From Symbiodinium natans (taxonomy: Eukaryota; Sar; Dinophyceae; Suessiales; Symbiodiniaceae), in contig CAJNDS010001835.1 of assembly GCA_905221605.1 (NCBI GenBank), positions 288,101 through 352,100 of the forward strand: a stretch of 64,000 nucleotides of DNA, written 5' to 3'. Positions 44,225-55,679 of the stretch are shown here, in pieces. A model generated the notes under the pieces. The model made no database searches, was not told the DNA's origin, and saw only the letters and a list, made by a program, of their open reading frames with translations. Positions within the stretch are counted from its first letter, which is position 1; the number at the start of each line of letters is the position of its first letter. The position numbers were made by a program, and so were the translations under genes.

Positions 44225-45150
44225 AAATGCTCGTCAGGCCTGAGCAGCCTTGAGCTTTATCTTCTCTGCCCTTGTTTGAACGTACTTGTGCATGTCGGCA
44301 ACACCTGGGCACGTTCATCCTTCATCTCGACGTCAATGGCCAATGGGTCATCACATTGGTCTTTGCCACGACGTATCACTTCCAGCTATTCATCTGTTTG
44401 TTTAAGCTAATGTACCTCATCGGCCTGGTAACATCCCATTGCCACCAATTAGCGGCTCTACTAGAAATTCAGAAGGTGCCCCCAATGTTCAATGCCGAGG
44501 TACCGTCATCGTAGTCGATTTTCTGCGCCTGACTCCACCAACTAGCGAGGGCGACGGCAACATCATGTTGAAACTCAAAGCCGCAACAACCTATGGGGCA
44601 TGCAACCACTTCCTTCTGGTCTCCAGCCTACAGCAAAGGAACGTACACTTGCGGCACACGTGGCCTGGACAAAATCAGCGGCACTTGCCTCACAGCAGCA
44701 AGGACCCACAGCTATGACGCTGCTTCACGGACACGGTTCAAATCGAGCCTTGCTTGTTTGCATTCACAATGGCGGCTTGAATATACCCGGACTGTAAACA
44801 GTGAGTCAAACTCATGGTATTCCATGGTACCTGATGCCAGCATTTAAACATCCGGAAATACACAACCTCAGATAACCTCCCTCCCTTCCAGCCAACCCCT
44901 CCAACCAATCCTCTAGACTCTAGCCAATTCAATTACGCCCAACCCTTGGCTGGAGGTGGTTGGGCGGGTTGGCTGGGAGGGGGGGGGGGGCGCTTCGCGG
45001 GTCGTTTTTGTTTGCCTTTTATGCTATCTCTGTGCGGCTTGTAGGTTGACCGCCCTCCACTTAATTAGAGAACGCAGGGCAGCTGGTTCCAGAACGGAAG
45101 GAAAGAAGCGTGCAAGCAATACCGACAGCAAAGTTACGACTAACTACCAA
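44225..45150. other. No assignable gene; poly-G run and GGTTGGGCGG-rich stretch
   Basis: Further 3' exons of the Hip-like gene are expected somewhere here but were not recognised. A G-rich stretch with a run of about twelve G lies at 44978..44991, preceded by GGTTGG repeats and an AACC-rich region. Confidence 0.4.
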
Positions 45151-45153
45151 TAC

Positions 45154-46275
45154 CCTGAGTGCACTCTGTGCCTCATACTCGCCGAGGAAGCGCCTTGCCT
45201 TCGCTCGCGCGCGGTACGCCTCATACCAGCTAAGCAGTCTTCAACAGTTTATCACACCAACCAGAACACCAAGCAGAACTCGCACCGAACCATGATATCA
45301 AAAAGTCTGTACGAGCTGACAGACCAAGGCTCGCAGCTGCAGCTACGCAGCTACGTACACTGTTACAGTAATCCTCTTGTGACTCACAACACGACTGCCA
45401 AACAGTCAAAAAAAAATATCCCGAAACAAAACACGGTGGTGTGGAGGCACTGCTGTGTGGCAAGGTGCCTTGGCGCTGTCTGGATTGAGCTCCAAAGCCA
45501 GCGACGCGTCAGCGACCACGGCTTTGTATCGCTTCTGCTTCCTGCGGCACCCACGCATATGCTGCGCTGCTCCAGTAGCACATTGGCCAGGGTCCGTTTG
45601 ACAAAATGCTCAGGTGCTGATGCCGCCTAAGCGCACAAGCACTTTGTTATGCCGCTGCTTTCCAGTTTGGGGGGCGTGGTGGGGAGGGGTTCCCGCAAAG
45701 GGTTTGAGATTGCGCTTGTGATCATCGGGAGTCTTCAGGCGCACGACCGGATCGAGCCAAGACTCAGCAGCATCTCTGCTCGCTTTGCGACCATCATGGC
45801 CGACACCTGGTCTTGGCACTCACAAACCTTCTGCAATGCAAGACTACGAAGAAGAAAGTCGTTGCGGATGCCTCAACTTTTATGCAGCCTTCCTGCTGCC
45901 GGGTCGGATCAAGCCTTTCCAAGATGGACTGAGTGCGCTGAGCGGCTCCGCCCAGCATCATCGCCTCGGTGAACTTGGCAACCGCCGTCTTCAGATCACC
46001 GTCTTCAAGCGCCTGGGCTCGAAGAAACCACAGGCAGGCCGCGACTTCCTTTGAAATATTGCCTTTTTGTGACGTCCCAAGCCGACACTTGACACCAGTG
46101 CGACATGACATTCACCGAGACACATCTGCAGCCTGGCTTTTCAGTTCGCCCTGCTTGTCGGCTTCGGCATCGCCAAGCTCCTGCCACTTGAGACCGTTGC
46201 CAAGGAGTCTCGACATGTCTTTGGGGTTCAAGCTCCTTCCCAGAAGTCTTTCTTCTAAGTTGAGTCGGCTTCTTG
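45154..46275 (-). CDS. ST13-like: Hip/ST13-like TPR co-chaperone (TPR region)
   Basis: Exons: about 46275..46127 (PKDMSRLLGNGLKWQELGDA), 46048..45893 (52 codons; AQALEDGDLKTAVAKFTEAM), 45830..45748 (27 codons plus 2; SAMMVAKRAEMLLSLG), 45541..45469 (KRYKAVVADASLALELNPDS) and 45219..45154 (AYRARAKARRFLGEYEAQ). Joined, they reproduce the Hip/ST13 TPR order: DGxLxxAxxxFTxA, AKRAxxLxxL, AxxDxxxALELNPDSA, YxxRxKAxRxLGxxE. Hip stabilises ADP-bound Hsc70 in the cytosol. Introns: 46126..46049 and 45892..45831 fit GA donors (78 and 62 nt), 45747..45542 GT, 45468..45220 GC; all acceptors end AG and all phases agree. The first exon's acceptor, the N-terminal Hip domain and the C-terminal STI1/DP region were not found. 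Another Hsp-binding TPR protein remains possible. Confidence 0.72.
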
Positions 46276-46449
46276 CGGGCTTGCACTGGGGGCCCCCGAA
46301 ACGAAAGTTCGCCGCGGCGCCGGGTCAGACCATGAACCTACCACAATCAACAGCGGCTCCTTGCTGATGAGATCCTCAGCCGAAACATCGCAACAACACC
46401 ACAGTCATACTCACAGTCTCCCAGCAAAGAAAGAACATAGTGGACGTAC

Positions 46450-46935
46450 ATAGGCACACATTGCTACAAAGTCATACGAAGATACGGAGTTGGTGCAGGT
46501 CCTTTGCTACAGATGACAGAGGGCTGAAGTTCGGCTCAAGTCTGTTGTAGAATCTGGAACCTGCAGCTTCAAGTTTCACATCCTTCCCCGCAAGGCTGGA
46601 GTAAGCCAGGTGCTCTCGCTACAAATCTTAGCCAGGCATAGGTTGCAGAACGGCGGCCTTAGAGAGGAGGAACATCACAGTCGGAGAACTACGTACCACG
46701 CTGCCGTAGATGGGAAGGAAGGAGCTCCACAATAGTCTCTAGCCCAGGCAAACTCTGGCAATGGGAACATATGGGAACACGAAGCGACGCCATGCGACTC
46801 CCAATAGAGTTGTGTGAGTCTATCGTCCGCGAGGGATGTGGGAAAAGTACCCAAGCAAGCCTTGACGTTGCCCAAAACCCATGCATCACGCGAAACCACG
46901 CACACGTCTTGAAGCGAAACCGCGTTGAGCGCTTC
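46450..46935 (-). CDS. Two candidate exons of an unrecognised gene
   Basis: Block 46680..46935 (DREALNAVSLQDVCVVSRDA, LADDRLTQLYWESHG) follows a TTTTAG acceptor, and block 46455..46615 (EHLAYSSLAGKDVKLEAAGS, LSSVAKDLHQLRIF) ends at a possible GTATGA donor. Both have protein-like composition. They may be 5' exons of the Hip-like gene or the end of the gene at 47.4-49.1 kb. Confidence 0.42.
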
Positions 46936-47396
46936 ACGATCTAAAATCTTCTTCCCTTAGTCACCGTAGTCTGCTTCGAGGGCTCCGCAGCTGGCTGCTC
47001 TGGGAGCGGCTCCTCCTCGGCAGTCATCACCACATCCTCCTTGGTTTTTAAACACGAGCGCGAGACATCCAACAGTGTGACTGGCGACCTTGCAACCCCA
47101 CCTTTATTTAGCAGCACTTAGCCACTCAGCTTTAGTGACATTGTGACATAGCGGCGTAGTGAAAGAGCAGTCGCAGTCATGGCAGCCGACCATCTCCCAC
47201 CCTCAAAAATACTTAAACAGCCGGCCAGGATGCATCATCTGACAGTACCACAGGCGGTGCCTCGGTGACAAGAATCTGGCAAAAGACAACATGGACAGCT
47301 TGCCCTAAACGGATTCAAGGATCTGACCTCGGGCTCTGGAGGCACCGCGACTACCAGGTCCATGGTCCTTGGCGAAAAAACCGGAGCTGACGTGAA

Positions 47397-49085
47397 TCCT
47401 TGAGAATCCGGACGGCCCTACCTGCATGCGTCTGGTTGTATCCAGGAGCGGCTAGTGCCCGCATGGTTGCACTGAGGTTGCCAAGCATCTTTCCGGCGGC
47501 CATGCCTTCCACATCCTGCAGTTTCGTGACGTCGTCCAATGGCTCGCCACCGTTGAACGACACGGACTGGAATTTCCTGGGCACAAGGCCATCAGGTCTA
47601 GAACAGCACGCAATGGCGTAGCGAGCAACTCCTGCGAACTGCGGACTGATAAATGCTCATACAACTGTCGCAACTTTCCCTATGTGCTGCGAACTGCGCA
47701 AAAACATGCCCTTGAATCTGCCAAGCGTCGGATGCGCCATTACGATTAAAGCGATTCGCTGCTTCAGCATGTTGATGGTCCTCGCAACACAGCAAATGAC
47801 AACCTCTCAGCGGCATGTTGGACACTGATGACCCTGAATTGCACTGAATACGCCGCGGCCTGGAGTTCCATACTCCAGTGAACGGTATGCTAGCATATGT
47901 TGGTTGACAACAACCCTGCAGCTCCTTTTTATGCGGATCCAGGCAACGCAGCTTGGTACGAAGGGCAGCGCTGCTATGGTTTCCCCATTGCGGGCCCGTG
48001 TGACGAATGCGCATGCACTTTGCTTGGCCCTGCTTTCAGGGATTCCGTCTGGCTGGTCCTTTCCAAGCTGCTCTAAAGTGAAATAGACGATGGAGTGAAA
48101 CGTGAGCCACGTGGGTTCTCACATGGGCTGTCCTGAGTACCCGGCCTAGGTTGTACTCTGAGGCTTGTGTTCCGGTGCTCACGGGCACCAGCAAGTGCTC
48201 AGGTCCGTCTCACACTTTGCGCGCTGCTTGGCATTGTGTGAAAGGGTCGTCCTCGACAGGGCCTCAGCAATGGTGTGCACGGTGTGGAGCTGCCTTGGAT
48301 GTGAGACTTTTGCATCTTCTTCGTCTTCTGTGACGGTCCGCCAGATTGGCAGCAGCTGCTTGGTGACCAGAGCAGGAAAGTGGCAATCAACGTGAAAGCG
48401 CTGTGCCCTAGCTTTCCAAAAGAGAGCTCGGTCCTCTGACACCCTAGGGTCCTCATCGTCACTAATGGATGGCCTCTCCTTGCGAAGAGCTCTTCGCTCG
48501 CTCTTGCTTTTTGTTGGCCAAACATCTGATATCACCGTCATCTCGTATCTTCTTACCGGTGCATGTCGCACTCGTGCAGAGATGGGCGCGTGTGCACCTC
48601 GGGGCAGTTTAACCGCCAGTCGTGTCTGCGGCTCACGATTGAACTCCCAGGAACGTCCTGCCATCGTGCCACCAAGCAAAGGGCTGAAGGAGCTTACTTC
48701 AGCTTACGGCCCTATAGGCTTGAGCCGAACAACCCGACGTGATGATCCCACACCATGTCCCACTAAGTGGGTGCTGGCACCAGTTGCTGGAGATTGCGGA
48801 GATTGCGGGCTTCTTTTGATCTTGGCCTGAAGCAGCCGAGTGGCGCGTGGCCCTCTATCTGCAGCGTGAGGTCGTCACCAGGCTTCCACTTCGACCCCTT
48901 CTTGCTGTTGATGGCCTCGTTGTCCATACCTTGAAATCTTGGAGACACCACTTGCCCAAGGTTTCAATGCTGTGCCAGCATGAGTTGTGCATGAGTTGCC
49001 TGGCTGCCCAGCATTGAAACATAAACCTTAGTGCTGGAAAGCCACTGACAATCTTCACCTTGATGGTCCACTGACCATCTGTCAT
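47397..49085 (-). CDS. Multi-exon gene, unrecognised
   Basis: Protein-like blocks: 49000..49085 starting at ATG 49085 (MTDGQWTIKVKIVSGFPALR), 48780..48951 (INSKKGSKWKPGDDLTLQIE), 48230..48560 (RRYEMTVISDVWPTKSKSER; DDEDPRVSEDRALFWKARAQ; VTKQLLPIWRTVTEDEEDAK) and 47400..47584 (FNGGEPLDDVTKLQDVEGMA; LSATMRALAAPGYNQTHAG). All are in different frames separated by short gaps, as expected for exons. A 138-codon frame at 47598..48014 is open but less convincing. Intron ends were not proven. The charged, polar composition suggests an intracellular protein. No family was recognised. Confidence 0.42.
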
Positions 49086-49099
49086 GGTGACCGTGCCAG

Positions 49100-50220
49100 A
49101 TCTATGCTAAGCTTCTGGGACAAAACCTTTTGCACAAAGTGCTGCGGGATAAGAACACCGTGCAGACCACGACAAAAACGCACGAGCTCCGAATCCTGTA
49201 TCTGCATCTTCCGGTCGTCTAAATTTGTTAACGAGTTCACGTGCACGAAGCATGACACAAGCCTAAGTGGTCATTCTCACAAATCCAGCCTACCCTGCAT
49301 GCCCCTGCAGAAGCGGCCGCACCCGCAGGAGGACCAGGCTAAATCGCTGCTCCTCACCCTCGCTGTGGCGCCTCCAAGCACTCACTGCGGGGGACCCAAG
49401 ATACCAGTGTATACCAGTGTATACTGTGCCAACGCTGATTTCTGGATGCCAGTTCGCAGCTCTCTCAAGCTGCCCCGAACCCCAGCACAGCATAAACAAG
49501 CTTCACTTGCCGTTAGCCAAAACCTCGAATCTTCCGTTCGAGCCGCCTCAGGTGAGCTGCAACGCGCAGAAGCCCCGGGGCAGGGGCACCGCAGGGCGCA
49601 TTGGCGGCGAAGGACCTCAGGGGATCAAAGATGATGCGGTCTCACATGTTCAGAGGACCACGGGCTTCTGATGAACTTCCATGGTCCAGGTTGCCAGGTC
49701 GCCGGCTGTTTGTTGATGCTGCCATCTAAGGCGACCTGACAAAACGGATGGAAACGGCTCATCTGCCTTGGCTTTTGAAACCGACCGCGCAGAGCCCCTT
49801 AACCAAGGTCAGCACCCAGCCATGCACGAGAAGAACCTGACAGAGTACTACTTCATTGTTGGTAAACTAAAGGTAACACTTGAATAGATAAATAGAGCTC
49901 CACTCATGATGCAGTTTCGGCTCATGAGGCACTTGTGTCATCTAAGAATGAACTTTTGCTATAATGGTACTTTTCTAACGGCAACTAACGCTTGGGGATA
50001 TTCTGTAAGTTTTCCGGGGGTGGGAACCGCAGGATAAGGTACACGTAACCATAACACGCAGACGCATCGTGTCCTTTTCGTAAAGACGCAGTGCCGCGGA
50101 ATTTAGCCGAGCGGCATATTCGCGAACAAGGAGCCCTGTCTGTAGCTGGAACTTCAAGGTGTAGAAGCCCTGTCTGCAGGGACATGCACCACGACAGCGC
50201 AACGTAGTGCGCTAGCCCAC
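49100..50220. other. No assignable gene
   Basis: A 176-codon plus frame (49104..49634) has no coding pattern. A 10-bp tandem duplication, ATACCAGTGT, lies at 49402..49421. Confidence 0.5.
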
Positions 50221-50225
50221 ATAGC

Positions 50226-50312
50226 ACGAATGCTCACGAAGGTGCTCGCAAGTGCTCTCACGAATGCTCTCAGGTATGCTCTCACGAAGGCTCAGGAATG
50301 CTCAGGAATGCT
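50226..50312. repeat. Degenerate tandem repeat of (A/C)GAATGCTCAC type
   Basis: Eight or so variants of CACGAATGCTCTCA / AGGAATGCTCAGG follow each other. Confidence 0.8.
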
Positions 50313-50399
50313 CACACCCTGGCCTCCCAAGTCTTGCCAGCCAGGATCAGCCCCGAGCTCGGGATGTCCAGTCCTTGAGGAGAGGTAACGAAGGAGGAA

Positions 50400-50705
50400 T
50401 GCAGGCAAGGGCAGCTCGCGGCCATGCTCAGAATCCCACTTTGGACCAAGCCGAACTGATGCTCCTCGTAATGAACCTGGCCATGCAAGCAGTCACAGCT
50501 GCTCTGCTATAGCATCTCGAGGTCTCTCTCTTCCGAGGTGCCATTCTCCCATCGCTCCTCCCTCCTCCAACTGTGCCGGCCCCACAATCGGTACGCTGTC
50601 AAAGGAAAACCTGCAGCATCGCGCGGCATTCTGCCACGTTACCATGAATAACGGCCACAACCCTCGGTTCACTGTTGCAACTTGAGGGGACGATATTTGC
50701 AGCTC
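50400..50705. other. Short plus-strand frame end (about 50400..50510) and non-coding sequence
   Basis: A plus frame ending TAG near 50512 (LDQAELMLLVMNLAMQAVTA) is helical and could be a terminal exon, but evidence is thin. Confidence 0.25.
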
Positions 50706-50996
50706 TTAGGCCGAGGCTGCTCCATGAGCCAGGAGGACATCCATGGTCCACCTCCGGCGTCCTGAGAATGTGGCCGGCATCTGGAAGGATTTCTCGGCTC
50801 TTTCCGGGATATAGGGCAGTAGACTCGTGGTGTTCATAGGTGCATATGTGAGATACCTAAGCACTGAGGAAGACTTCCACGTGCTGCACTTCCTCCTTAC
50901 GGTGAAGGTGTCAGCTTCGTTTCTGATGGCACCTCGTTGTCGACTTCCCACCCCGCCGGCTTGTGGACGCAGCACATGTCGGGCCTCAGAACACAA
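50706..50996 (-). CDS. Candidate terminal exon, unrecognised
   Basis: Ninety-six codons to a TAA stop with mostly G/C-ending codons (EADTFTVRRKCSTWKSSSVL; TSLLPYIPERAEKSFQMPAT; RRRWTMDVLLAHGAASA). The plus strand is also open here, so strand is not certain. No domain was recognised. Confidence 0.35.
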   Translation of the reverse strand: MCSEARHVLRPQAGGVGSRQRGAIRNEADTFTVRRKCSTWKSSSVLRYLTYAPMNTTSLLPYIPERAEKSFQMPATFSGRRRWTMDVLLAHGAASA

Positions 50997-50999
50997 ATC

Positions 51000-51266
51000 C
51001 GTGGCCTGGCACCTAAATGCACCTAAGAAGAACCTCGTGTAAAGGACAGTTGCCAGTGCGCATTTTCTGTTTATACAAGGCTCTTCTAAGTCTAAACAAG
51101 ATAAGTTTAATGTAACTACCCCAAAGAAACTGTCCTAGATGACACTTCGTTCTTCAGGTCCCCTGCAAATCCAGGCGCAGCATGGGCTCCTCGCCAGGGT
51201 GGTCCTCCGATGGGTGAAGGTATTTGTTGGGGGGTTCCGACAGAGAGGGACGCTTTTCTCCATTTT

Positions 51267-51297
<31 letters not shown>

Positions 51298-53060
51298 GGG
51301 AGGGGCTTCGATTCATTGGGGTACCCCTATTTTTGGAAATCCCGTTTGGCTCATTGAGCAAACGTCAACGAAGTCACCAAATCAGAAGCCTGGAGCACTG
51401 CAACACCATACTGAACCTATCTGACTTCGAAAATTCGGACAAACACGCAAGCCTCGTTAGGCCCAAGAATCCGAGAACAACCCAACAGCAACCCTTGCAC
51501 TCAGCGAAACGTGGGTCGCGCTGCACACGTTGTTTCTTCGATGGTCTGCTGTGCACCTCAGGCGCCACGCTCTCGATCTTCGCGGGTGGCGGCCGATGCG
51601 GACCGGTCCTGGGCGCTCCGTGAGAAAAGAGCGGCATAAAGCGGAATGAGGCAAAAAGGAAGAATCAAATGAACCCAGCTGTGCAACCCAACAGCCCGCT
51701 AGGAAAACGATGATCAAGACCAACAAGGAAACGTTCGCGCGAGGCTTCCAGTCCGGCGGGGGTCCCGTTCTGGTGCCTGTCCCTTCTGGCTACTTACCCG
51801 TTCCGTTCCCGTTAACCAAAGATCGGTGGAGACTGCCACGCCGGCGTAGTGATATTGACAAAGATTGACTAGCAGGCTTCTTTGACATGACTGGTTCCCT
51901 TCCCTTTCTTCACCTGACACATGAGCGGCCAAGAGTTCAGAGCAGGGACACAGGCAACAAGCGGCGGGGTCTCGCCATGCACCTATTACTATGCCTCTTC
52001 CCCCATCGCTCCCCTACATGAATCAACACCTGAAATAGCGTTGGGTCAAGAAATCTTGGGGGTTTGCGAGGCCTTTGCATAGAGCTTCATCAAGGGGTTG
52101 GGCTGGGCATTGGGCTGCGGGACCCTAAGCTGCCAGAGGGGCTGGAGCTCCGGGACCCAGCCCATCGAAAAAGCTGCGGCACCCTGCAAGGTCACGCAGG
52201 GCCTTATTCCTGAAGAGTCTAAGAGAAAAGCAATGAAAAGCACACTGAGGGAGAACCACAAGAGGGGGTGCATCATTTTGAGACTCCGCGCCCTGGGACC
52301 CTGGCATCTCCACGTCCTTCATGCGCCCCAAGCGCTGCCTCGGTGGTGAAGCGTTTGGAGAGTTTGGGGCCTTGGGGTGTTTGGGCCTCTGCAATGAACC
52401 TCAAACACCGCTCCTATGCAATGTGCCAGGCTATGTCAGGCTGTAAGGTTCAAGCATGAAGTCCAGGAGGGTAGTCGCAAGCGTATCTGCAGCAGTGTTG
52501 CCGCTACCGGTGCCGGTAACCCAGGCCGGGATTTACGAACCCCTCCACTTCTTTCCGTATTCGGCAATTCTTCTCTGGGGCTATGTCGGGATGTGGGGCC
52601 GGTCCTTGGAGCATAAACCCTGCCGATGGCAATCATCAGCTTTCGAGTTTTTCGGAACCGTTAAAAAAGAGAATGAGAGGATGGGCTGCAGCCGGCCGCA
52701 TTTGTTTCGAAGTGGTGTTCGCTGCTCTTGTCGTCCAAGTCGGGTTCTGTCTAAGCAGCCCGTCCAGAACTATAGTGGCTATATACAGCGGTACTGCGTG
52801 CCGCAGCCGTGGCTAGTGTGAAGCGCATAGCAGGGAAAGCAACAGTACGTAATTTTCAGTTCCGACCCGACCCCTGCATGTTTGTGCGTGCTCACGCGGC
52901 GCAGGCTCCGAGCCCGCACAGTCAAAGTGTTTGTACTACACCATGCAATAGCCGTGATCCTGGTTTCTTCTCTGTCTGGTAGTTTGCTCGTGTCCTCGGG
53001 CCCCAGGCCCTAGGAATCTAGGAAGGAAGAGCTGCACACGGGCGGCAAGGACGCACTGCA
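51000..53060. other. Sparse interval with homopolymer tract
   Basis: No convincing exon. Contains the poly-T/poly-G tract listed separately. A hydrophobic minus-strand ATG frame near 52276 (MMHPLLWFSLSVLFIAFLLD) resembles a signal peptide but is not followed by convincing coding sequence. Confidence 0.45.
51261..51304. repeat. Adjacent poly-T and poly-G runs
   Basis: About 14 T are followed directly by about 23 G, then AGGGGC. Run lengths of this kind are prone to assembly error. Confidence 0.9.
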
Positions 53061-53289
53061 GGTGCCTGTCAGGAAGTTGACTCGTTCCATTGCCTCAGCA
53101 GCAAAACGACCACTATACACCCGCAGGGACGACCACCACAATCACAATTTCCACCACTACAGTATCATCCGCAGCCTCTTCAGCCAGGTTCGGTTGCAGA
53201 GCAGAGCCGGTGAGAGTCACAAAAGGGGCATCACCCCGCGGACTTCTAGGACTTCTAGGGAGCTTGTGTGGAAGCCAATAATCCACCGC

Positions 53290-55215
53290 ACCCTTCACGC
53301 ACCCTTCCGAGCCAAGCTGCCCATGTCAAGCCGTTCAGGTCCGTTGCCAGATCCTGTGGCAGAATGGGTGGCCCTGAACTGGTGGAAGACCGCATTGTGC
53401 GCCCGAGCCTCGATTTTCGCGGATCTCTCCGAGCAGCACCTGGCTTATGACACGCTTAAGAGGCCCATGCTTTGACATTTAATGGCATGTCGTCATTTTG
53501 GTTTAGGCTGTCTGCACGATGCACGTTTTCACACAGCCATGGCACCTCAAGCATCCCAAGAAGCACTCATGTCACTGAACCTAATCCAGGAAGCATCTAT
53601 GCATCTGAGGACTTCGCTGCCGAATTTTTTGCAACGCTGCCGCGGCGAGGTTGGACATGACGGGCTCATCCTCGCAAGTGCGAAGTGACTTCTGCCGCAT
53701 CTGCCACTTCTGGGACAGTGTGCTCAGGCTCGCCCTCCGCAGAGCTACACGTCCTGCGTCGACAGGACGGCAAATGCCCAAATGGCATTGGACAGACCCT
53801 TCACTTCGAACTCCATCACCTGCCAAACGTACTTTGAAGAATAGTCTTGCAATAACATGCCCGTTCTACCGCACGCTGCCCATGATCTCAGTGGTAGGCC
53901 CGAGCTTGTACAGCCTCAGACCTTAATTTGCGGCAGGCGGCGCAGGGTGTCTCCACTTCTTTCTGAAATAAACCAAATGTGGCGAGCACTGCAAACGAGG
54001 GCATCCCACAAACACGGAGCAAACGCAATGGGACAAAGCTGGAGCGGACATCTGTGACGCTGCAGTTGCGAAAGGCGAGGTACACTTCAACTTAAAACTT
54101 GGACTGGCAGGGAAACTGAGTCCTTGGTCACGCAGTCCACAGGACCCGGGCACTGTAACGAGGAGCTCCGTGCTGCCCAGGTGCAGCCTGCTTCACTCTT
54201 GCCACCCCCCCGGGAAGGAAACAGCTAAGAGCCTACTAAGAGCTGCTACAGTCGAGCACAAACATGCTCAAAGCAGATGAAGGGGGCTGTCAGGCCTTGC
54301 AAAGGACCAGGAGATGCTCGCCAGATCTCGGCCTTAGCTGGCACTGCCCAAGTCTGCTGTTGAGACATAGTTGAGCACTGCCACGGATAATCAGATGGAG
54401 ATAGAGCTCTTACTTCTGGCAGGCGCACTGAGGGCCCTTTTAGGGCTTCAATATGGACTCTTGAACAGCTTGGAACGTCGTCTTCGAGGTCTGCGCATGA
54501 CAGCAAATCGATTTTTGGGATGCGCATCTGATGTATGTGGCCATGCGTGGCCCGTCTTGTTATTGGCTTGGCACCCGAATAGCTGGAGCTGGACGAACCA
54601 CTCCACAGGGATTCCAGTAGGATACATGAGAATCATGGTCTTTGTTTTTGGCGTCGGGGGTTCGGTCAGAAAGCCGGTATTGGTCTGGACGATGTCAGGT
54701 GCAGATGTGCAGGACACAATGTAGCCTGCAGGCTGTCCCAACCTCCGCCCGCGAAGCAAGCAAGTGAGGCTGCAGCCCAAGGACTTCCGGTGATTCTCAT
54801 CCCTGCAACTATCCGCCTGCAACTCTCGGGAGCTACTGACACACCGAGGCCCTGGCAAGAGCATTGGCTGATCTTCTGGAAGATCTCGGCACAAGGCAAT
54901 GTTCCGGTCACACTATCGTTCGAGGGTTGAGGTCATAGGCTCAGGCCCAGGACCTAGTTTTGCTTGGTTTTCCCCATCTTCAGACATTGAAAGCCTACCC
55001 CCTCCCCCCTCGAAAGGCCAAACAAGAATCAAAAAAAACAACTTCCAGGAGCGCCTTCCCTGCAAGGAGGCACATGAGCTCTGCATCCTCGATGCGCAGC
55101 GCTGCGAAAGCCCAGGCCCTCCGCGCAGTAACGTGACCCACATTGTTGCAAATTGAGCACCAACGGGGCACCATGTTCTCATCTGTCCGTTCTCTCCACC
55201 TCAGCTCCCGGCGTG
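53290..55215 (-). CDS. FAST/RAP-type helical-repeat protein, multi-exon
   Basis: Three minus-strand blocks carry the repeat signature of FAST-kinase-like/RAP proteins (LSNxxWAFAxL...D.PLMxxLAxxAL). They are: 55043 to about 55200 (ARRAWAFAALRIEDAELMCL, LAGKALLE; GT donor at 55042), 53751..53819 (23 codons; KGLSNAIWAFAVLSTQD) continuing at 53670 (EPVMSNLAAAALQKI), and about 53300..53400 (LPQDLATDLNGLTWAAWLG). The 53819 exon follows a GCAG acceptor; intron 53750..53671 is GT-AG, 80 nt, phase 0. Blocks at 54250..54910 (VAPESCRRIVAGMRITG; MYPTGIPVEWFVQLQLFGC) are coding-like but not clearly repeats. Family members act on organelle RNA. The RAP domain itself was not seen. A plus-strand frame at 53330..53475 overlaps the last block and cannot be excluded. 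Confidence 0.55.
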
Positions 55216-55679
55216 TTCGACAGATTTTGAGGCTCGAACACTTCGATCTTCTGTCGAACCTCGGACTGTCGGGTGGAAAAGGCACAGGCTGCGGTCGCTT
55301 TCAGGTGTCGTGTGGGAACGTGAGCGTGTTCTGCTTGTTTGCTTGTGGTGCCGAGGCACTGAAGGTATCTGAGTGCAAAATTCGCATGCTTGGCCAAGAC
55401 ACATCTCATTCATGAAGGGGCTGATGGGTCTTTTGCAGTTTTACACTCCCTCCTTTTCTTGTGAGTGTCATGCACCCCTTGAAAGTTGCACAGCGTCCCA
55501 AAACCATAAACTTGAACGCAGGGGGGCACCGAGACTTTTTCTTGCTCCGCCTCCGGCTTTGTGGAGGCGTGGGCCTGCACGCATCAAACTGTGCAAACGC
55601 TCGAGGCTCTTGGGCCCGTTAGCCCACCTTGAGGCGACTAACGTCCATCATACATCATCGTACATCCAACATCACCCGG

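Noticed and set aside
44740-44760. GGTTCAAATC, resembling a tRNA B box
   Set aside because: No matching A box or cloverleaf arms at proper distance were found.
49104-49634. 176-codon plus-strand frame
   Set aside because: No bias for G/C-ending codons, no motif, mixed composition.
52046-52276. Signal-peptide-like minus-strand frame
   Set aside because: The hydrophobic start is followed by sequence without coding pattern or recognisable donor.
53062-53475. Plus-strand frame ending near 53475
   Set aside because: Its last 50 codons look fair, but it is antisense to a FAST-like block and its first half is poor; kept only as an alternative in the FAST-like entry.
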